Part shown: piece by piece, positions 25,029 to 43,015 of the stretch
Position numbering within the stretch: the first letter of the stretch is position 1
Layout of the letters: each line of letters begins with the position of its first letter
Source: Capitulum mitella
Taxonomy: Eukaryota > Arthropoda > Thecostraca > Pollicipedomorpha > Pollicipedidae
Assembly (NCBI GenBank): GCA_030062745.1
Contig: CP099841.1
Coordinates: forward strand, 27,655,398-27,719,397
Reading direction: 5' to 3'
Length of the DNA stretch: 64,000 bases
Position numbers and translations under genes: made by a program
Notes under the pieces: model-generated
What the model was told of the DNA's origin: nothing
Database searches by the model: none
Seen by the model: only the letters and a program-made list of their open reading frames with translations

Positions 25029-27520
25029 CTACACCGAGCCGCCCATCTGGAACACAGATAGCAGACAGCGCGTCAGAGGCCGTCAGCCGGGGACGAAACG
25101 TCTACCATCAGCTGCGGAACGACGAGTGACGGCCGCTCCATCTCGAGACCGAAGACCTGATTCGACCACGTGCACGACGACCGGCCACGATTTAAAGGCA
25201 CCGAGGACAGCATCCAAATTTACTCGATACCGTGATTGGTCAGAACGGTGACTAAATGCCGTAAAAATCACGCAGCCCCGCTTCGGTAAGGTAACAACAC
25301 CCACTCAATTCAATTATCTCATTCGAGACAGCCTGCTTCACTTCAAATCAATCTCATCCTTTCGGGAAATCCTGCATGCCTTCGTTCAGCGATAACTGCA
25401 ATCAATTCAGCGATCAGTGCTGTCCTCACGTTGATGCACTCCATCTCCTTTTCGTCCATGGGCAGCCGACGGTAACGGGCCGGGGTCTGCCATTCCTCCA
25501 GCACGGGACCAGCGTTCACCGCCGCCCACTTGTTACGGCTGCCGCCGCTGGGGGCGCTGGCGGCGACCTGAGGTGGCGCCGCCGTCTGCGGCGAGTCGTT
25601 GGTGCTGGGCCGGCCTGAGGAAGCTGAGGAGACGACAGATCGTCACCTAGAGCAGCTGCCGAAGATTACACAAGTGGATGATGCTAATAATATGATTCTA
25701 TAGACCTGCAAGCCATGGTGTGAGTAGGAAAAACACTGTCAAACAATAGCACTTTTCAGCATTCTAGCGTGCTTGCGCTCGGTTTTGAACCGATTCGAAT
25801 CGATGCTGAATTATTTCAGTAATTTAACATCTTGGTTGTGAATCAGAATCAGAAACGATTTAGTTAAAACTGCAATGAATCAGAATCAGAACTGAATCAC
25901 TTTCTGGTACAAAGACTCTCAGACTAACAAACCAATGCATTAAAAAAAAATCTTAGAACAGAGAGCAAATTAGATACTCAGGTACCCATATCACCCACTC
26001 ATAATAAGACTCCATGTTGTCATTTCTCTGATTTTCACAAAAATGTCATTGTACAGTTATACTGTACTATTTCACTGCAAATCTGACTGATAACTGACTA
26101 TTTAAATCAATATTGTGATAAAGTGAATTAAAACAGAATAGACTCAGTATGAGTCTGAACTTGAATTTTTAAGTAAAGATCAATGTGCTTACAGAGACAT
26201 GTCATGAATCTGAATCAGACTTTACTCCTAGTTGTGGGAACCAGGCAGTGATTAATTCAACTCAGATGAATCAAGCATAAACCAGCATCCCAGTCACCAA
26301 ACTTAGATGTGCTCCAATGAGAGTAAGATTTAATGACAATGATGGAAGCAGGGTTACAAAACGTGTTTTTTGGTATTGAAGGACACCAGAAAATATGTGC
26401 TCCAAAAACATTTTACACTCCAAATGTTTGATCTTGCACCTCCATCAAAAAGCTGCATTATAACCATGTTGACAAATTTCTAACTCTGCAAATGACCCTG
26501 ACTCCATTCAGCAACAAGCAGGTATGATGTCATAACTGACTCACTCCAAGAAGGCCAATGTAAACCAGTATTACTCTTTGCAAAATTCTGTACTCCAAAA
26601 ACAAAACTATACTCTGCTCCAAGAGAAAAAACCAAAGTTTCTGGATGGAAGTGGCATAATTTAATTAACTTCTCCAGTAAAAGCAGTTCAACCTAGTGCA
26701 TATAAGGGAAGCAACTAAACAACTTACATGCCATTGGCCCATTCCTGAACCTGATGAGAGGTCTGTGAGGTGGTACAGTCTGAAACAAAAAGTAATATTA
26801 CCTATAGCAAAACCAAATGGATATACTTCATTTTCATTTAAAAACTTAAGAAGACCAGATCTGAAAGCAAAAGTTAAGAAAAAATGCCACTGGTATGGAA
26901 TACATAGCATGAGTGCTGATAAAAACAAACAATGCTGCCAGCTGCCATACTGAAAGACTGTTATTATCTATGCATTTAAACACATATAGGAGAAACCTTC
27001 ACTTACAGATAAAGAGTTTGTCAAATTTCTCAAGTGCAAAAATAACACCAATTTTGTTTCTCACCTATCAACCAAACAAACTACATCAAATACAACAAGT
27101 CTTGAACAACTCTAAAGCATACACTATATTTGGAATTCACAACCTAATGTGCAATATTTTCCAACTTGTTTTACTGACCTTTTAATTCTTTTAGGAATAG
27201 TGCCCATTGATTTATCATTAGCACAATGCTAGCCAGAGTGAGTTTCATGACAAATGGAATAATCAATATTTATTCAACCTTATCATTTCCATGACAATTC
27301 AACAGCCTTTAGAAAACCACACTCAGTTTGCTCTTCTTTCAGAATACCATGGTACTAAATTGCTAATTCATCCTGTTCACATTGTTCTAATGCATTCTGA
27401 TTTTCAAATCTCTCCCCATGAACAATATTAATAAAGATAATGGACAACAAACACAGCTGAAATAGACACAATATGGGCACATCTTACAGTAGTATGCAAA
27501 ATGCAACACTTACCTGCCAT
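25029..27520 (-). CDS. KGD4: KGD4/MRPS36-like 2-oxoglutarate dehydrogenase subunit (three exons)
   Basis: The C-terminal exons are 25430-25614 and 25029-25046. The protein ends LEEWQTPARYRRLPMDEKEMECIN|MGGSV, which matches the family's C-terminal signature (LP-KYRRK---EEMEFI-RGG). KGD4, formerly called mitoribosomal protein MRPS36, tethers the E3 dihydrolipoyl dehydrogenase to the E1-E2 core of the 2-oxoglutarate dehydrogenase complex in mitochondria. An upstream exon at 27514-27613 (acceptor tttcctcag, donor GGCAG|gtaagt) joins in phase and supplies an in-frame ATG at 27520, giving a 69-residue protein beginning MAGRPSTNDSPQ. The usual N-terminal segment (VKPH-P-IKF) was not found, so either this start is wrong and another exon exists, or the protein is shortened. 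Donor CATCAAC|gtgagg and acceptor tgtgttccag|ATG border the last intron. The C-terminal identity is fairly secure, the 5' model is not. Confidence 0.68.
25615..27513 (-). other. AT-rich intron of the KGD4-like gene
   Basis: This is low-complexity, AT-rich DNA. Short frames (for example around 26665-26950) show no familiar motif. Confidence 0.45.
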
Positions 27521-27613
27521 GAACGTAGTGGCACCATCGTACTGATCTGCTTGCAGTGGAGAAAGAGAGACATCATGAAATAACTCTTTCAGGAGACACC
27601 AAGAGGGAGAAGA
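27514..27613 (-). other. Candidate first exon of the KGD4-like gene
   Basis: The segment is 100 bases, bounded by a good acceptor and a strong donor. In the frame that fits the next exon it is open throughout (ends DQYDGATTFMAG), with the only ATG seven bases from its end (acgttcATGG). If translated from upstream it would need a further 5' exon, which I could not find in 27614-29293. Confidence 0.4.
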
Positions 27614-29293
27614 CTGAGGAAACGAGTGCAGCCTCCGTAAGTAGTGCCAAAAACAAAAACTCCTTGATATTCTCAGCCAGTAAGTAAGCGCTCTTTTAGG
27701 TTTTTAGGTGTATGACTATGTTTAATTAAAGAACCACCGCCAAATTTTAGCATCGGACTTCTGTGTAAGTCATTACTGTCCTAAAAGTGGACACGAGCGG
27801 AGCACATATTCCACACGAAGGACCAAATGCGCCGAGCTCGAATCGCACGCGCTGTTATCATGTACGAGAATTGTTTCCAAATTCCTTTATTCGCCTTCAA
27901 GCTCATCCAGCTTTTGTTGTTGTCAGTCCTCGTCCTTAAATTATAAAAAAAAAAAAATGGTGGCATCCAAGTTCTGTACACGTTTGAAAAGAACCACCAT
28001 ATGTTTAATCCAATGGATTATAGGACCAAATGCTTCCATTCCGGCACAGCCTTGACGGACCACCAGCCATCTGCGTGGTCCGTCTGTATTTGCGTGCTAA
28101 ATGCAAATATCAAAGGATGTTGAAAATCTGAAGAGGAATGACATACAGATTTTGGATTGTCGTTTCCATGTGATGCCACGTAGTCTAAACTGGAGATAAA
28201 TGGAGGGCTTTTGCGCTGATTCTGACGGTCACCGATTTTGAGTCCAACGTCCTACGCCCACACGTTACAGATAAAACAAAACCTTCATTGGTTCAGACTT
28301 CAGGATATACTAATCCTCTTGGCGGCCTGAGGTTTTCCGTCCATTTTTTGGAACAAAGTTAAATAGCTTTTTCAGCCCGAGGCAGACAGTATGAAGGCCG
28401 TTTCCAAAGTTGGTACACCAGAACATTGTTTGAGGCAGCTTCTTCATTTCAGATCATGTTATGTGCTGCTATCACCATGTTTTCATTTCACACCATGTTA
28501 CGTTTTTCATTTGGTGATGCTGAAGTTATCTAAATGTAGTAGGGCCACCATCAGTTGGTACTTTGTACGGCCGCCGCCGTACCTGACCTATGGGCTGCTA
28601 AGCTTATGGTACAGACGAAACACAACCTGGAGCAGGCGAGTCGCTTTAAATGATTTCCATACATGTGCTTGTTTTACGACCCGCCTGCACGCGACTGATG
28701 TAGCCAGAGGCAGCCTCTTCCGCCAGTTGCCGCGGAAAAGGCGACACCTCGCTGACAGATTGGAACCGTTAGATGTCCACAAACCACTTTACGTCTCGCT
28801 CTCGTTATCTGATCTGATCTGATCTATACTGATCAACAGCGCAGCCGATTATTATAGTTCCAAATGTACACAATATTCTCGCAAATGTTGCGTACTCAGT
28901 AAAACCCGAGCCGCCATGGTAACTGCATACGCAACACCCAGGCTACCACGCCGAATAACACATACTTGCCGTTCTTTCCCAGTGAAGACAAAAACAATTC
29001 TTGCAACTTTCCGCAGCAAACATGATAAATCCTCGAGTCTTCCCCCTATCTTGTTTCCAGCCAATCTATCTGCAGATCTGGTCGTTGACATGCAGAGCAA
29101 CCTGCTGCCGCCCATCTCTCGGCTCTCATCCAGGACCAGGCACCCCGGTTCTCCGATCCCAACCATCAGTCCGCCCCTCCGGTTCTGGTCCCCACGTCCC
29201 GCCAGCCCAATCGCCCCCTATGGGGCACAAACACGACGGACGACGCTCGGCGATCCGATATATTTCCGTCCCTCGGCGGCACGGCGTGCACAG
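27614..29293. other. Spacer between the KGD4-like gene and RPS5
   Basis: No gene was recognised. A short (TGATC)n array lies at about 28807-28825. The RPS5 3' UTR and poly(A) site must lie at the right end, but no AATAAA was identified with confidence. Confidence 0.4.
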
Positions 29294-36039
<6,746 letters not shown>

Positions 36040-36047
36040 GACTGTAA

Positions 36048-37405
36048 CTGAAACAAATGGTTCACACTACATTATGGTAGGCCACATCCACTTCAAAAGC
36101 AACCAAAAATTCAGCAAAGGTCTAAAACACTCATTGCACTCCTTGTAAGCCCTACAATCAAGGCCAGGTGTACAGAAAAACCAGCACTAGGAATGGTTTC
36201 TTGCAGTTTTGAAGCAATTCTTGTTTCTGCAGTCTTTCAGCCAATCTGTTATCTGAAGTTCCCAAACCATAACCACATGACACCAATAACTCAGTCCAAC
36301 CCTGGGAGCAATCTGGACCCATGAAACAGAGACCACTTTATCTTGCACACTTCATATCACCTGCAAATTTGCAGCCTCCAAACAAAGGGGTTCAACTGGC
36401 TGCAATGGCAGTACATTTAAACATGATAGTTACCAATGAGGCACAAGGGTGCATTAAAATTAAGCTTAAATGGAATGTGGCCAAATTTACACTGCCTACA
36501 ACATTTACATATTCCCACAGTTGCACCTTAGGCTAAGATTCAGGTCAAATAATGTATATGCCTTGCAGTGGGTGTTGTTTCTAAGAAAAGATCTGACAAC
36601 AAAAAGGCAATATAATTGGCTACTTAGTGAATGTCATGATGACACAAGAGATTTGACATAAAAAGTGATTCAACTAACTGGCTACCAAGAGAATAACAGG
36701 AAGATATCACCTGATGGCACAGGCAATATCTTACATCTAAAATGCAACAAGCCACTTTTACCTAACATTACACACAATTGTCCAGACAGCTCAGTGTTAC
36801 TGGAAAAAGAACCTCTAAACACTATGCCATGTGGCAGAGATGATAAACACAGAGTGCAAGCTATGGCATAATCCATTCCATTTTTATTGATAACAATGGT
36901 TGTAAATCACAGTTATTTTACATCCAAATCAAGATGTACAGGCAAGAGCACAACTACAAGAAGAAATCAGTGACAGTCATATCAAATGCCAGCCAGATGC
37001 CACAACCCTCATATACAATGTGAAACTGAAAGTGAGCACCAAATACACATATGTTGACACTTCCCCATCAAAACACTGTGCACTAGCCTACTGTCACCAA
37101 AATGCAGTACACTAGCCAGCATCTTATGACGGCAAAAAATTCAGACTTTCAAACTAAGAATAACATCCATTTCCATAGCAAATAATTCCAAAAAGATTAA
37201 ACTAACGCACGAACACCACATGCTAAAAAACCGGGCAAAAATATTGAGTGGTTTAGGGCCCATGCAAAGGACAGCAGACATCCTTGTAAAGACCAGTAAA
37301 ATTAGGCGTATGACGAGGTGCATACACAGAAACGTGATGGACGAAATAGGAAGCCCGAACCCACCAATCACAGTTGACAATCCCAATATTCCAGTTTCGA
37401 CTTAC
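36048..37405 (-). other. RPS5 5'-UTR intron
   Basis: AT-rich 1.36-kb intron between the leader exon and the start-codon exon. I saw no box C/D or H/ACA snoRNA that I could defend. Confidence 0.65.
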
Positions 37406-37442
37406 CCACTCCGCTTTCGTAGCAAGAGCAACCGGAAAAAGG
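37406..37442 (-). promoter_or_regulatory. RPS5: RPS5 TOP-type transcription start and non-coding leader exon
   Basis: On the minus strand a pyrimidine tract CCTTTTTCC begins at about 37442 and is followed by a short segment ending AGTGG|gtaagt (donor at 37405). The matching acceptor (ttgtttcag) lies at 36048, 8 bases before the RPS5 start codon. A start with C plus an unbroken pyrimidine run is the 5' TOP signature by which TOR/LARP1 control translation of ribosomal-protein mRNAs. No TATA box is visible upstream. This is inferred from sequence signals. Confidence 0.75.
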
Positions 37443-38048
37443 ACGTTGTTTACGCAGAGCCACAAATTCTCAAAAACAGTTTTTAAGGACTTTTTCGACC
37501 GTACACTTAAAACTCACGCTTCAGCCCTTATAATATTTCAGTTGAGTGTTCAATATTTTATCAATCAAATGCCGATCAAATGCCGTTCTTTGTGAAAGCA
37601 GCAAGAAGTAAATCCAACGCAAAACATCTTAGTAGCATGAGCACCGAACCGATTAAGTGTTTGTTGTTTCGTGAAATGAGATGGCTCATTACATGAAGAC
37701 CAAAATAGAACATTCTGCTGCATATAGAATATGGTACCATACCGTCGTCTTCCCAAACGTTGTCACAGATATACTGTATCAGAACATTCAAATAATGGAA
37801 ATTTGGCTATTATCCGCCAAAACAAATTTCGTAGCAGATTACCTACATGGAAACTTCCGATTATGCCGCATAAGTGACGCTTTGGCTTCGAGTATCTTGG
37901 TATTGAGTGAAACAGTTTTTTAGATACTTTTAGATCGCTCCCTGGCTCTTTTGGCTAATTTCAGATACGTGTCACGACTTACCACCTGGCTCGTTTTGAG
38001 GAATCCTCGGCGAAGAAACACTTGAGGTAAACTGATGTTATGGTGTGA
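37443..38048. other. Upstream flank of RPS5
   Basis: No gene seen. It contains presumptive RPS5 promoter DNA at its left edge. Confidence 0.45.
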
Positions 38049-38080
38049 ACATTATTATTAAACCTTACTTTACCTTACCT
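38049..38080. repeat. AT-rich microsatellite at the LINE 3' end
   Basis: Simple ATT and TTACC-type repeats lie just beyond the 3' end of the LINE relic (minus orientation), as is common for CR1/L2-type tails. Confidence 0.4.
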
Positions 38081-38129
38081 CTAGACTTGACTGAAGACAC
38101 GGACGCTTGAGCCCGAGAGGCTGTGCGTC

Positions 38130-39850
38130 CTAACCCACAACAAACAAACATTACAGTAGTCGGGATGTAGGCCACTCGGGCCTTTACGCCATCTTCCCAT
38201 CAAGCTCGTGACAGGCAACATAAATCAGGATTCATCTGGGGTGGCGTGCCGGATGCCAGCCCAGTGGGCGTCCGGTCAGCTTTTGAACCAATTTAGTGAA
38301 CAGCAGAGAGGAGAGCATTCCAGTCATTGACAACATGTACAGAGAAGTTGTTCCATTTAATCCTTGAGAGAGCTTAGGTGCATTTTTTAGCATCAGTGAT
38401 GAACCTTTGTGGTAGCTGAGGCTCTGAGCACAAAGAAGCTTTCCATTTGAACATCAAATCCAGCATGCAGGATCTAGAGTGTTGCAATCATGTCTCCTTG
38501 GCACCCTATAGTACAGTAACACTGGATCTAGCAAATGTGTCTTGCAGTATGGCCTTTCCTCTACATCAGAGATTAATCTGGCTGCTTGTTGCTGTATTCA
38601 TACAATGGATTTCTGTGTCATATGTCACTTTTTCACCAATCACTTATGTTCTGGTGAAAAACAGCATAAATGACATCAAAATCATACAGCAGATGGTTTT
38701 AAGGCAAATAGTTGTGATTTGGTTGCTACATAATATCATTCCAAGATGAAGAAAATGAAAAATTACCAAATACTACCATCACTCTGTTTGCTGCTGGCTG
38801 CTGCACTACTTGTTTTGCTTGACTTCTGCTGCGATTACACAGTAACAAGTTCCGAAAGGGCAATTCCCAAGGTGAAGGTATCTTGGGCTGAATGACATCA
38901 TCAGTATAACATAACTCAGTGAATAATAAAAATGATTTCCTCTGGGAAATAAATGTCATTCCTTTGGAAACCATACTGGTAGTATCACCATTTCTTACAT
39001 TTATAGGAATGTTTATGAGCTCTTCTGTATCATATGTATAGCAAAAGCAGTCTGCGAAAAGGAGAAAAAGTGATGTATTGCTGGTTTCTGACATATGTGC
39101 AGGGAGCCATGGGGCTGGGGGCTTTAGTACCCCAACTTTTTTATGTAAAATTGGCCCTATGGGTGTGGACTGGGAAGAATTGACCCAAAATGCATTGCTG
39201 CTGCCAATTGTTTTTCAAGCTTGATAGAAGAGTCTGTAAGAATATACAACTCTTTCTCTGTCTACCTGCTCAAGTTAAATACCCCTGAAATAACTGTACT
39301 GGGGATTTTGGGACCTAGTATGCAGTTCTTTGCTTTTGGCTTCATGAAACAGAACAAGCCACTTGTGGACCAGGAAAGTGCAGCATCAAGGGCACTTTGC
39401 AGCATGTCAGTTCTAGAATACAGTGAGACAGTGGGATAGATTTTGGTACCATAGGGGGATGCAGACATTGGACAGTTTGGTACATGCCCAATATATTGTT
39501 AGGTCAAACTGAAGAGCACCTAAAATTGTACCCAGCAGGATGCTGCTGGCAACCTAGGACCATGGAGAGCTACTACTATGAATTATGACTCTGTTGATGT
39601 TTGTTCAGCAAGTGCCATGGTCAAGTAGAGAATTTTAGTCCATAGAATGTAAGCACTCAGTTTGCCTAGGAGATGCTGATGAGAGATTGAACCAAAGGCT
39701 TTAAGAAAGTCAAGATACATGGCATCTATAGGATGCCCACACTCCAGGACCTGACTTCAGCCCATGTCAATCTTCAGTCAGTTGGGTGCTGTATGAATGC
39801 TTAGGCCTGAAGCTGTGCTGGTCTTTGGAAAACAAAGTGCTCAAGGATGG
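38130..39850 (-). mobile_element. Decayed non-LTR retrotransposon (LINE) reverse transcriptase
   Basis: Reading the minus strand, fragments of a LINE reverse transcriptase occur in the correct order across frameshifts and stops: a QHSFRPKHSYSTQLTED block (about 39840-39790), the motif YLDFLKAFGSISHQHLL (about 39735-39670; the family has YLDFxKAFDxVxHxxLL), a TKIYPTVSLYSRTD-LQSALD block (about 39450-39390) where FADDTK would be, and near the 3' end FSVHVVNDWNALLSAV (about 38360-38312). The order and orientation are those of a CR1/L2/Jockey-like element. The frame is broken in several places, so it is inactive. Confidence 0.8.
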
Positions 39851-40473
39851 AGATGGTGCCAGTGGTGATGAGGGAACAATACAGAACAGTAATAACTTAG
39901 AGTGATATATATGAAATACCACTGTATTCAGTTAGTGTTTGGTTGTACTTTACTTACTTGGTTTTGGGCATAGCAGCAGGCATAGCTGTGACACCAAATG
40001 ACCAAAGCAGGAATTTATGACATAAAAAGTACATGTGCCTAGTTTCTTGGTATGTGAATGTTTATTTTAGCTCCTTGTTGAGCTGTGGCTGTTGATGGAC
40101 TACTGGTCTCCTTGTCATGGCAGTTGGCAGTTGGCATCAGTGAAGGATTATATTGATTACAGCATACTTGTTAAGCATTCAGGTTCTCCCCTGCAATCAT
40201 ATGGTGCAGTTAGCAGCTGGCCTAGAATTGGACATTGTGTATGCACTTGCTTGTCCAGTTTGGTGTGCTTGCTATGTTAAGACTACCACATTGTCATGAT
40301 TTGCTCATAGGATTCCATGGTAATACCATGGACTCATAGTGTTGCTTATGGCATATAAAGTTAGAAGTTGGGAAGGTTTCTGTCCTGTTTTTTTTCTGTG
40401 GACCTAACGAATTTTGACAATGATGCGTAAAATGACAGGGTGCTGATAAAATGCTGAAGACGTGATATTGTCA

Positions 40474-40506
40474 ATGTTTCGGCTTTATTGCCTTCTTCAG
40501 GATACG
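40474..40506 (-). other. Hammerhead-like core motif upstream of LAMTOR5
   Basis: On the minus strand: CTGAAGA, A, GGC-AATAAA-GCC (a three-pair stem), then GAAAC. CTGANGA plus a stem plus GAAA is the conserved core arrangement of hammerhead ribozymes, which in animals mostly lie in Penelope-like elements. The sequence GTTTCGGC...CTTCTTCAGG occurs in related form in the RPS5 palindrome. No complete fold was established. Confidence 0.35.
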
Positions 40507-40539
40507 TGAAGAAGTGGATCCGCATTGTGTCGCAGTACG

Positions 40540-40812
40540 ATGGATGCGGCCGTGAGCGCGGCGGTCGCCGAGGCCCGAGCCGCCGGCGCCGCCGGACTGC
40601 TGGCGGTGGACGCCGGCGGCCTCTGTCTGGCCGCCGACGGCCGCCTCCGGGAGCCGGCCGGCGGCCAGCTGGCGGCGCTGGCCGCCGCCGCGCGCCAGGT
40701 GGAGCCGGACGCGCCGCGGCCGCCCGTGGTCGCGCTGGAGACGGAGCACAGCGTCTGCCTGGTGACGTGCGCCGGCGGCGTCACCACCGCCCTGCTGAAG
40801 GACAGGCCGTGA
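40540..40812 (+). CDS. LAMTOR5: Ragulator complex protein LAMTOR5 (HBXIP-like), single exon
   Basis: This is a 90-residue protein, as long as animal LAMTOR5 (91 in human). The family's landmarks follow in order: a short N-terminal helix, GLLAVDAGGLCLAADGRL (family VGVLCTDSQGLNLGCRGTL), a helix with LAALAAAARQV, then PPVVALETEHSVCLVT (family IPVVCLESDNGNIMIQ) and a short GVTTALLK strand. This is the roadblock/LC7 fold. LAMTOR5 is one of five Ragulator subunits that anchor Rag GTPases on lysosomes for mTORC1 signalling. The start ATG at 40540 is preceded by gtgtcgcag, so a 5'-UTR splice acceptor is possible. The coding region is intronless and extremely GC-rich in AT-rich surroundings, next to repeat-derived DNA; a retrocopy is conceivable, but the frame is intact. 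No poly(A) tract follows. Confidence 0.8.
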   Translation: MDAAVSAAVAEARAAGAAGLLAVDAGGLCLAADGRLREPAGGQLAALAAAARQVEPDAPRPPVVALETEHSVCLVTCAGGVTTALLKDRP

Positions 40813-43015
40813 CTCGCCGGAGTCTGATGCGATGCTCTGATGGCGGACGGTCGGCAGAAGGCGATGTCGTCTCGCCGTTGTGAACTGCGATTTGCGCTCT
40901 GAACAGTGTCAGCCATGGTCGAGAGGGACACAGGTGTAAGCTCCGATACCTTGGGTTACATTGCGATGGTTGCATTTCGTCCCGGACTTGAAATATACTC
41001 GGGTCCTTCACTAACCGGAACAGAAAAGCCTTCGTACATTATTCACAGTGCTAAGCAGTGCAAGCTTGTATCATATTGGCTTTCAAAGACAACACTGCTA
41101 TAGCGTGAGCTTTTGGCTTTATGCGTGGGTTATTTTATGGGTCATAAAGTTTTGTGTTTATGTGTGCGGGAAGCAGATTACCTGGAGATATGACAGCAGT
41201 GCTGTTTGCAAGTGTCATGATGTATGTTTCTGCTGAAATATACCATTGCATCTTTATGTTTATGAATCCTGTTTTGTTGCAGACATGTCTGAATGTCGTG
41301 ATGTAGCTGTCTCAAGTTTTGTCAGTCATTTTGTTGTGGCATCAGTCATTTATGAACAGCAGCGTAGCCAAAGGGGGTGGGAGGATTCAATTTGCCCCCC
41401 TTCCACTGACGGCTGGAGGTTTCCAAAAATTGAGCATGATTACAAACGCTTTATAAAAAGGAATAAAAAATGAAATCCGAAAAGTAATGTACGTCTTAAT
41501 GGAAAATTTGCGGGCTGTTTGATAGGGAAGGATTTCCCCGTGATTGGAACAAAATGGCAAGAGAAGTACCTATTAGGTCCTTTTCATTTTAGCCTTGACC
41601 CACCTAGTAGAATACTACCCACCTCAGGTGGGTTGTATTCTCGTAAGTAAGATTCTCGTAAGTTACAAGAATCTTGGCTACTGATTTTGGCTGGCTGCTG
41701 ATTGTAAGCTTTCTTCCACATTATGCATTGCCGTTCAAATATTTGCTTCATTGCCTAATTAGACCTTCCTGTACATGCAATCATTTATTGCATTCATTTA
41801 TTTTCTCCATTCCTAGAAGAATACATCAAGCCATACAAGGGTTTGACCGACCAAGGATGGACCGTTGACCGACCGAGGGTGATTGACGCTGACGCCGGAA
41901 GACACTGAAGTTGGCTTACGCATTGCCTGAAATCCACGTTACATTGAGCAATGGAGGTAAAAAAAATGTACTGAGGAAAGACATTATCAGGAATTAGAAG
42001 GTCTCAACAAAAAAGACTGGGTGCATGAAGATTCCGAGCCATTTCTTTCAATGCTATGCGTGGCCCTGCTGCTAAAATTTGCAAACAATTGGTCATTACC
42101 TTTGCTCCTCAAGTCTGCCGAACGGCATAGAAATGAGGAAAGGACATAAAATCTTGCTGTATTCTTTTCATTTTCTTTTCAGAACAGTCTATGACATTCA
42201 AGGGCGGATCCAGACCATTTGCTGCGGAAAGGGGCCAAAGCTCCATCCACGTCACCTAACTTATTCTCAAATGTTAATTTTCTTCTGGATTTCGGGCACT
42301 GATTTGTTTCGCCATTTTGGAAAAATTGTACGTATTTTAAAAGATGTTAAAAAATATACACCTTCATCGAAAGTGAGGGAGAGACGTGCTTGGCTCCCTT
42401 TTCGGATGAAAGGAAACCATAGCCCCAATACTCTGCCCCTTGATCTATCAGTAGTAACTTTCCAGAGGAAAACGTCACACTGCCTTTTCCTTTTCCAACT
42501 TAGCAAACGGTTTTTCCGTTTTAATTTTTCCGTTGCAGACGCTAAAGTTTGGAAAAAATGCGATGTTCAGGTATTATGTTCTAGAAAACAATGCACTCTT
42601 TAGTTTGTTCCTGAAAAACTTTCCACTAAAAATAACAGTCAATATTTACTCTTCGAACATTTTGAAGTGCAGCAATAATGACTTTCTGCAAAGTTTTAAT
42701 TTGATAAAGGAAGTAAATTGTACCAATGACGTAAGATGCGGGGTGTCAATTTTATGCTCCGTTGTTGAATGACGGTTTCGAACGTGGTTCCAGGGCAGCC
42801 TTGGCTTGGGACAAACGTTGCTCAGTTGTTGAGTGTCCGTGTATGTTGCAATTTGAGGGCCAATTTTGTTGGTGGGCTTGTATGTGTTCCTAGATTACTG
42901 ACTTTGTGGTACAGCTTGTTACTTGGCGGGAAACTTTGTACGTATACTTAGTTACCGTTCGTACCCGGGGAATTGTTTATTTTACTGCGGACACCACCGA
43001 TACTACATATCAGCC
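40813..43015. other. Spacer between LAMTOR5 and SF3B6
   Basis: AT-rich with no recognisable gene. An AATAAA lies at about 41461-41467. A near-perfect 15-bp hairpin with a one-base loop is at 41610-41640. Repeat-derived pieces (around 41360-41580 and 42190-42450) echo parts of the TIR element family. Confidence 0.45.
41610..41640. repeat. 15-bp palindrome with a one-base spacer
   Basis: GAATACTACCCACCT at 41610-41624 pairs with AGGTGGGTTGTATTC at 41626-41640, one mismatch. Next to it ATTCTCGTAAGT is duplicated. Confidence 0.8.
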
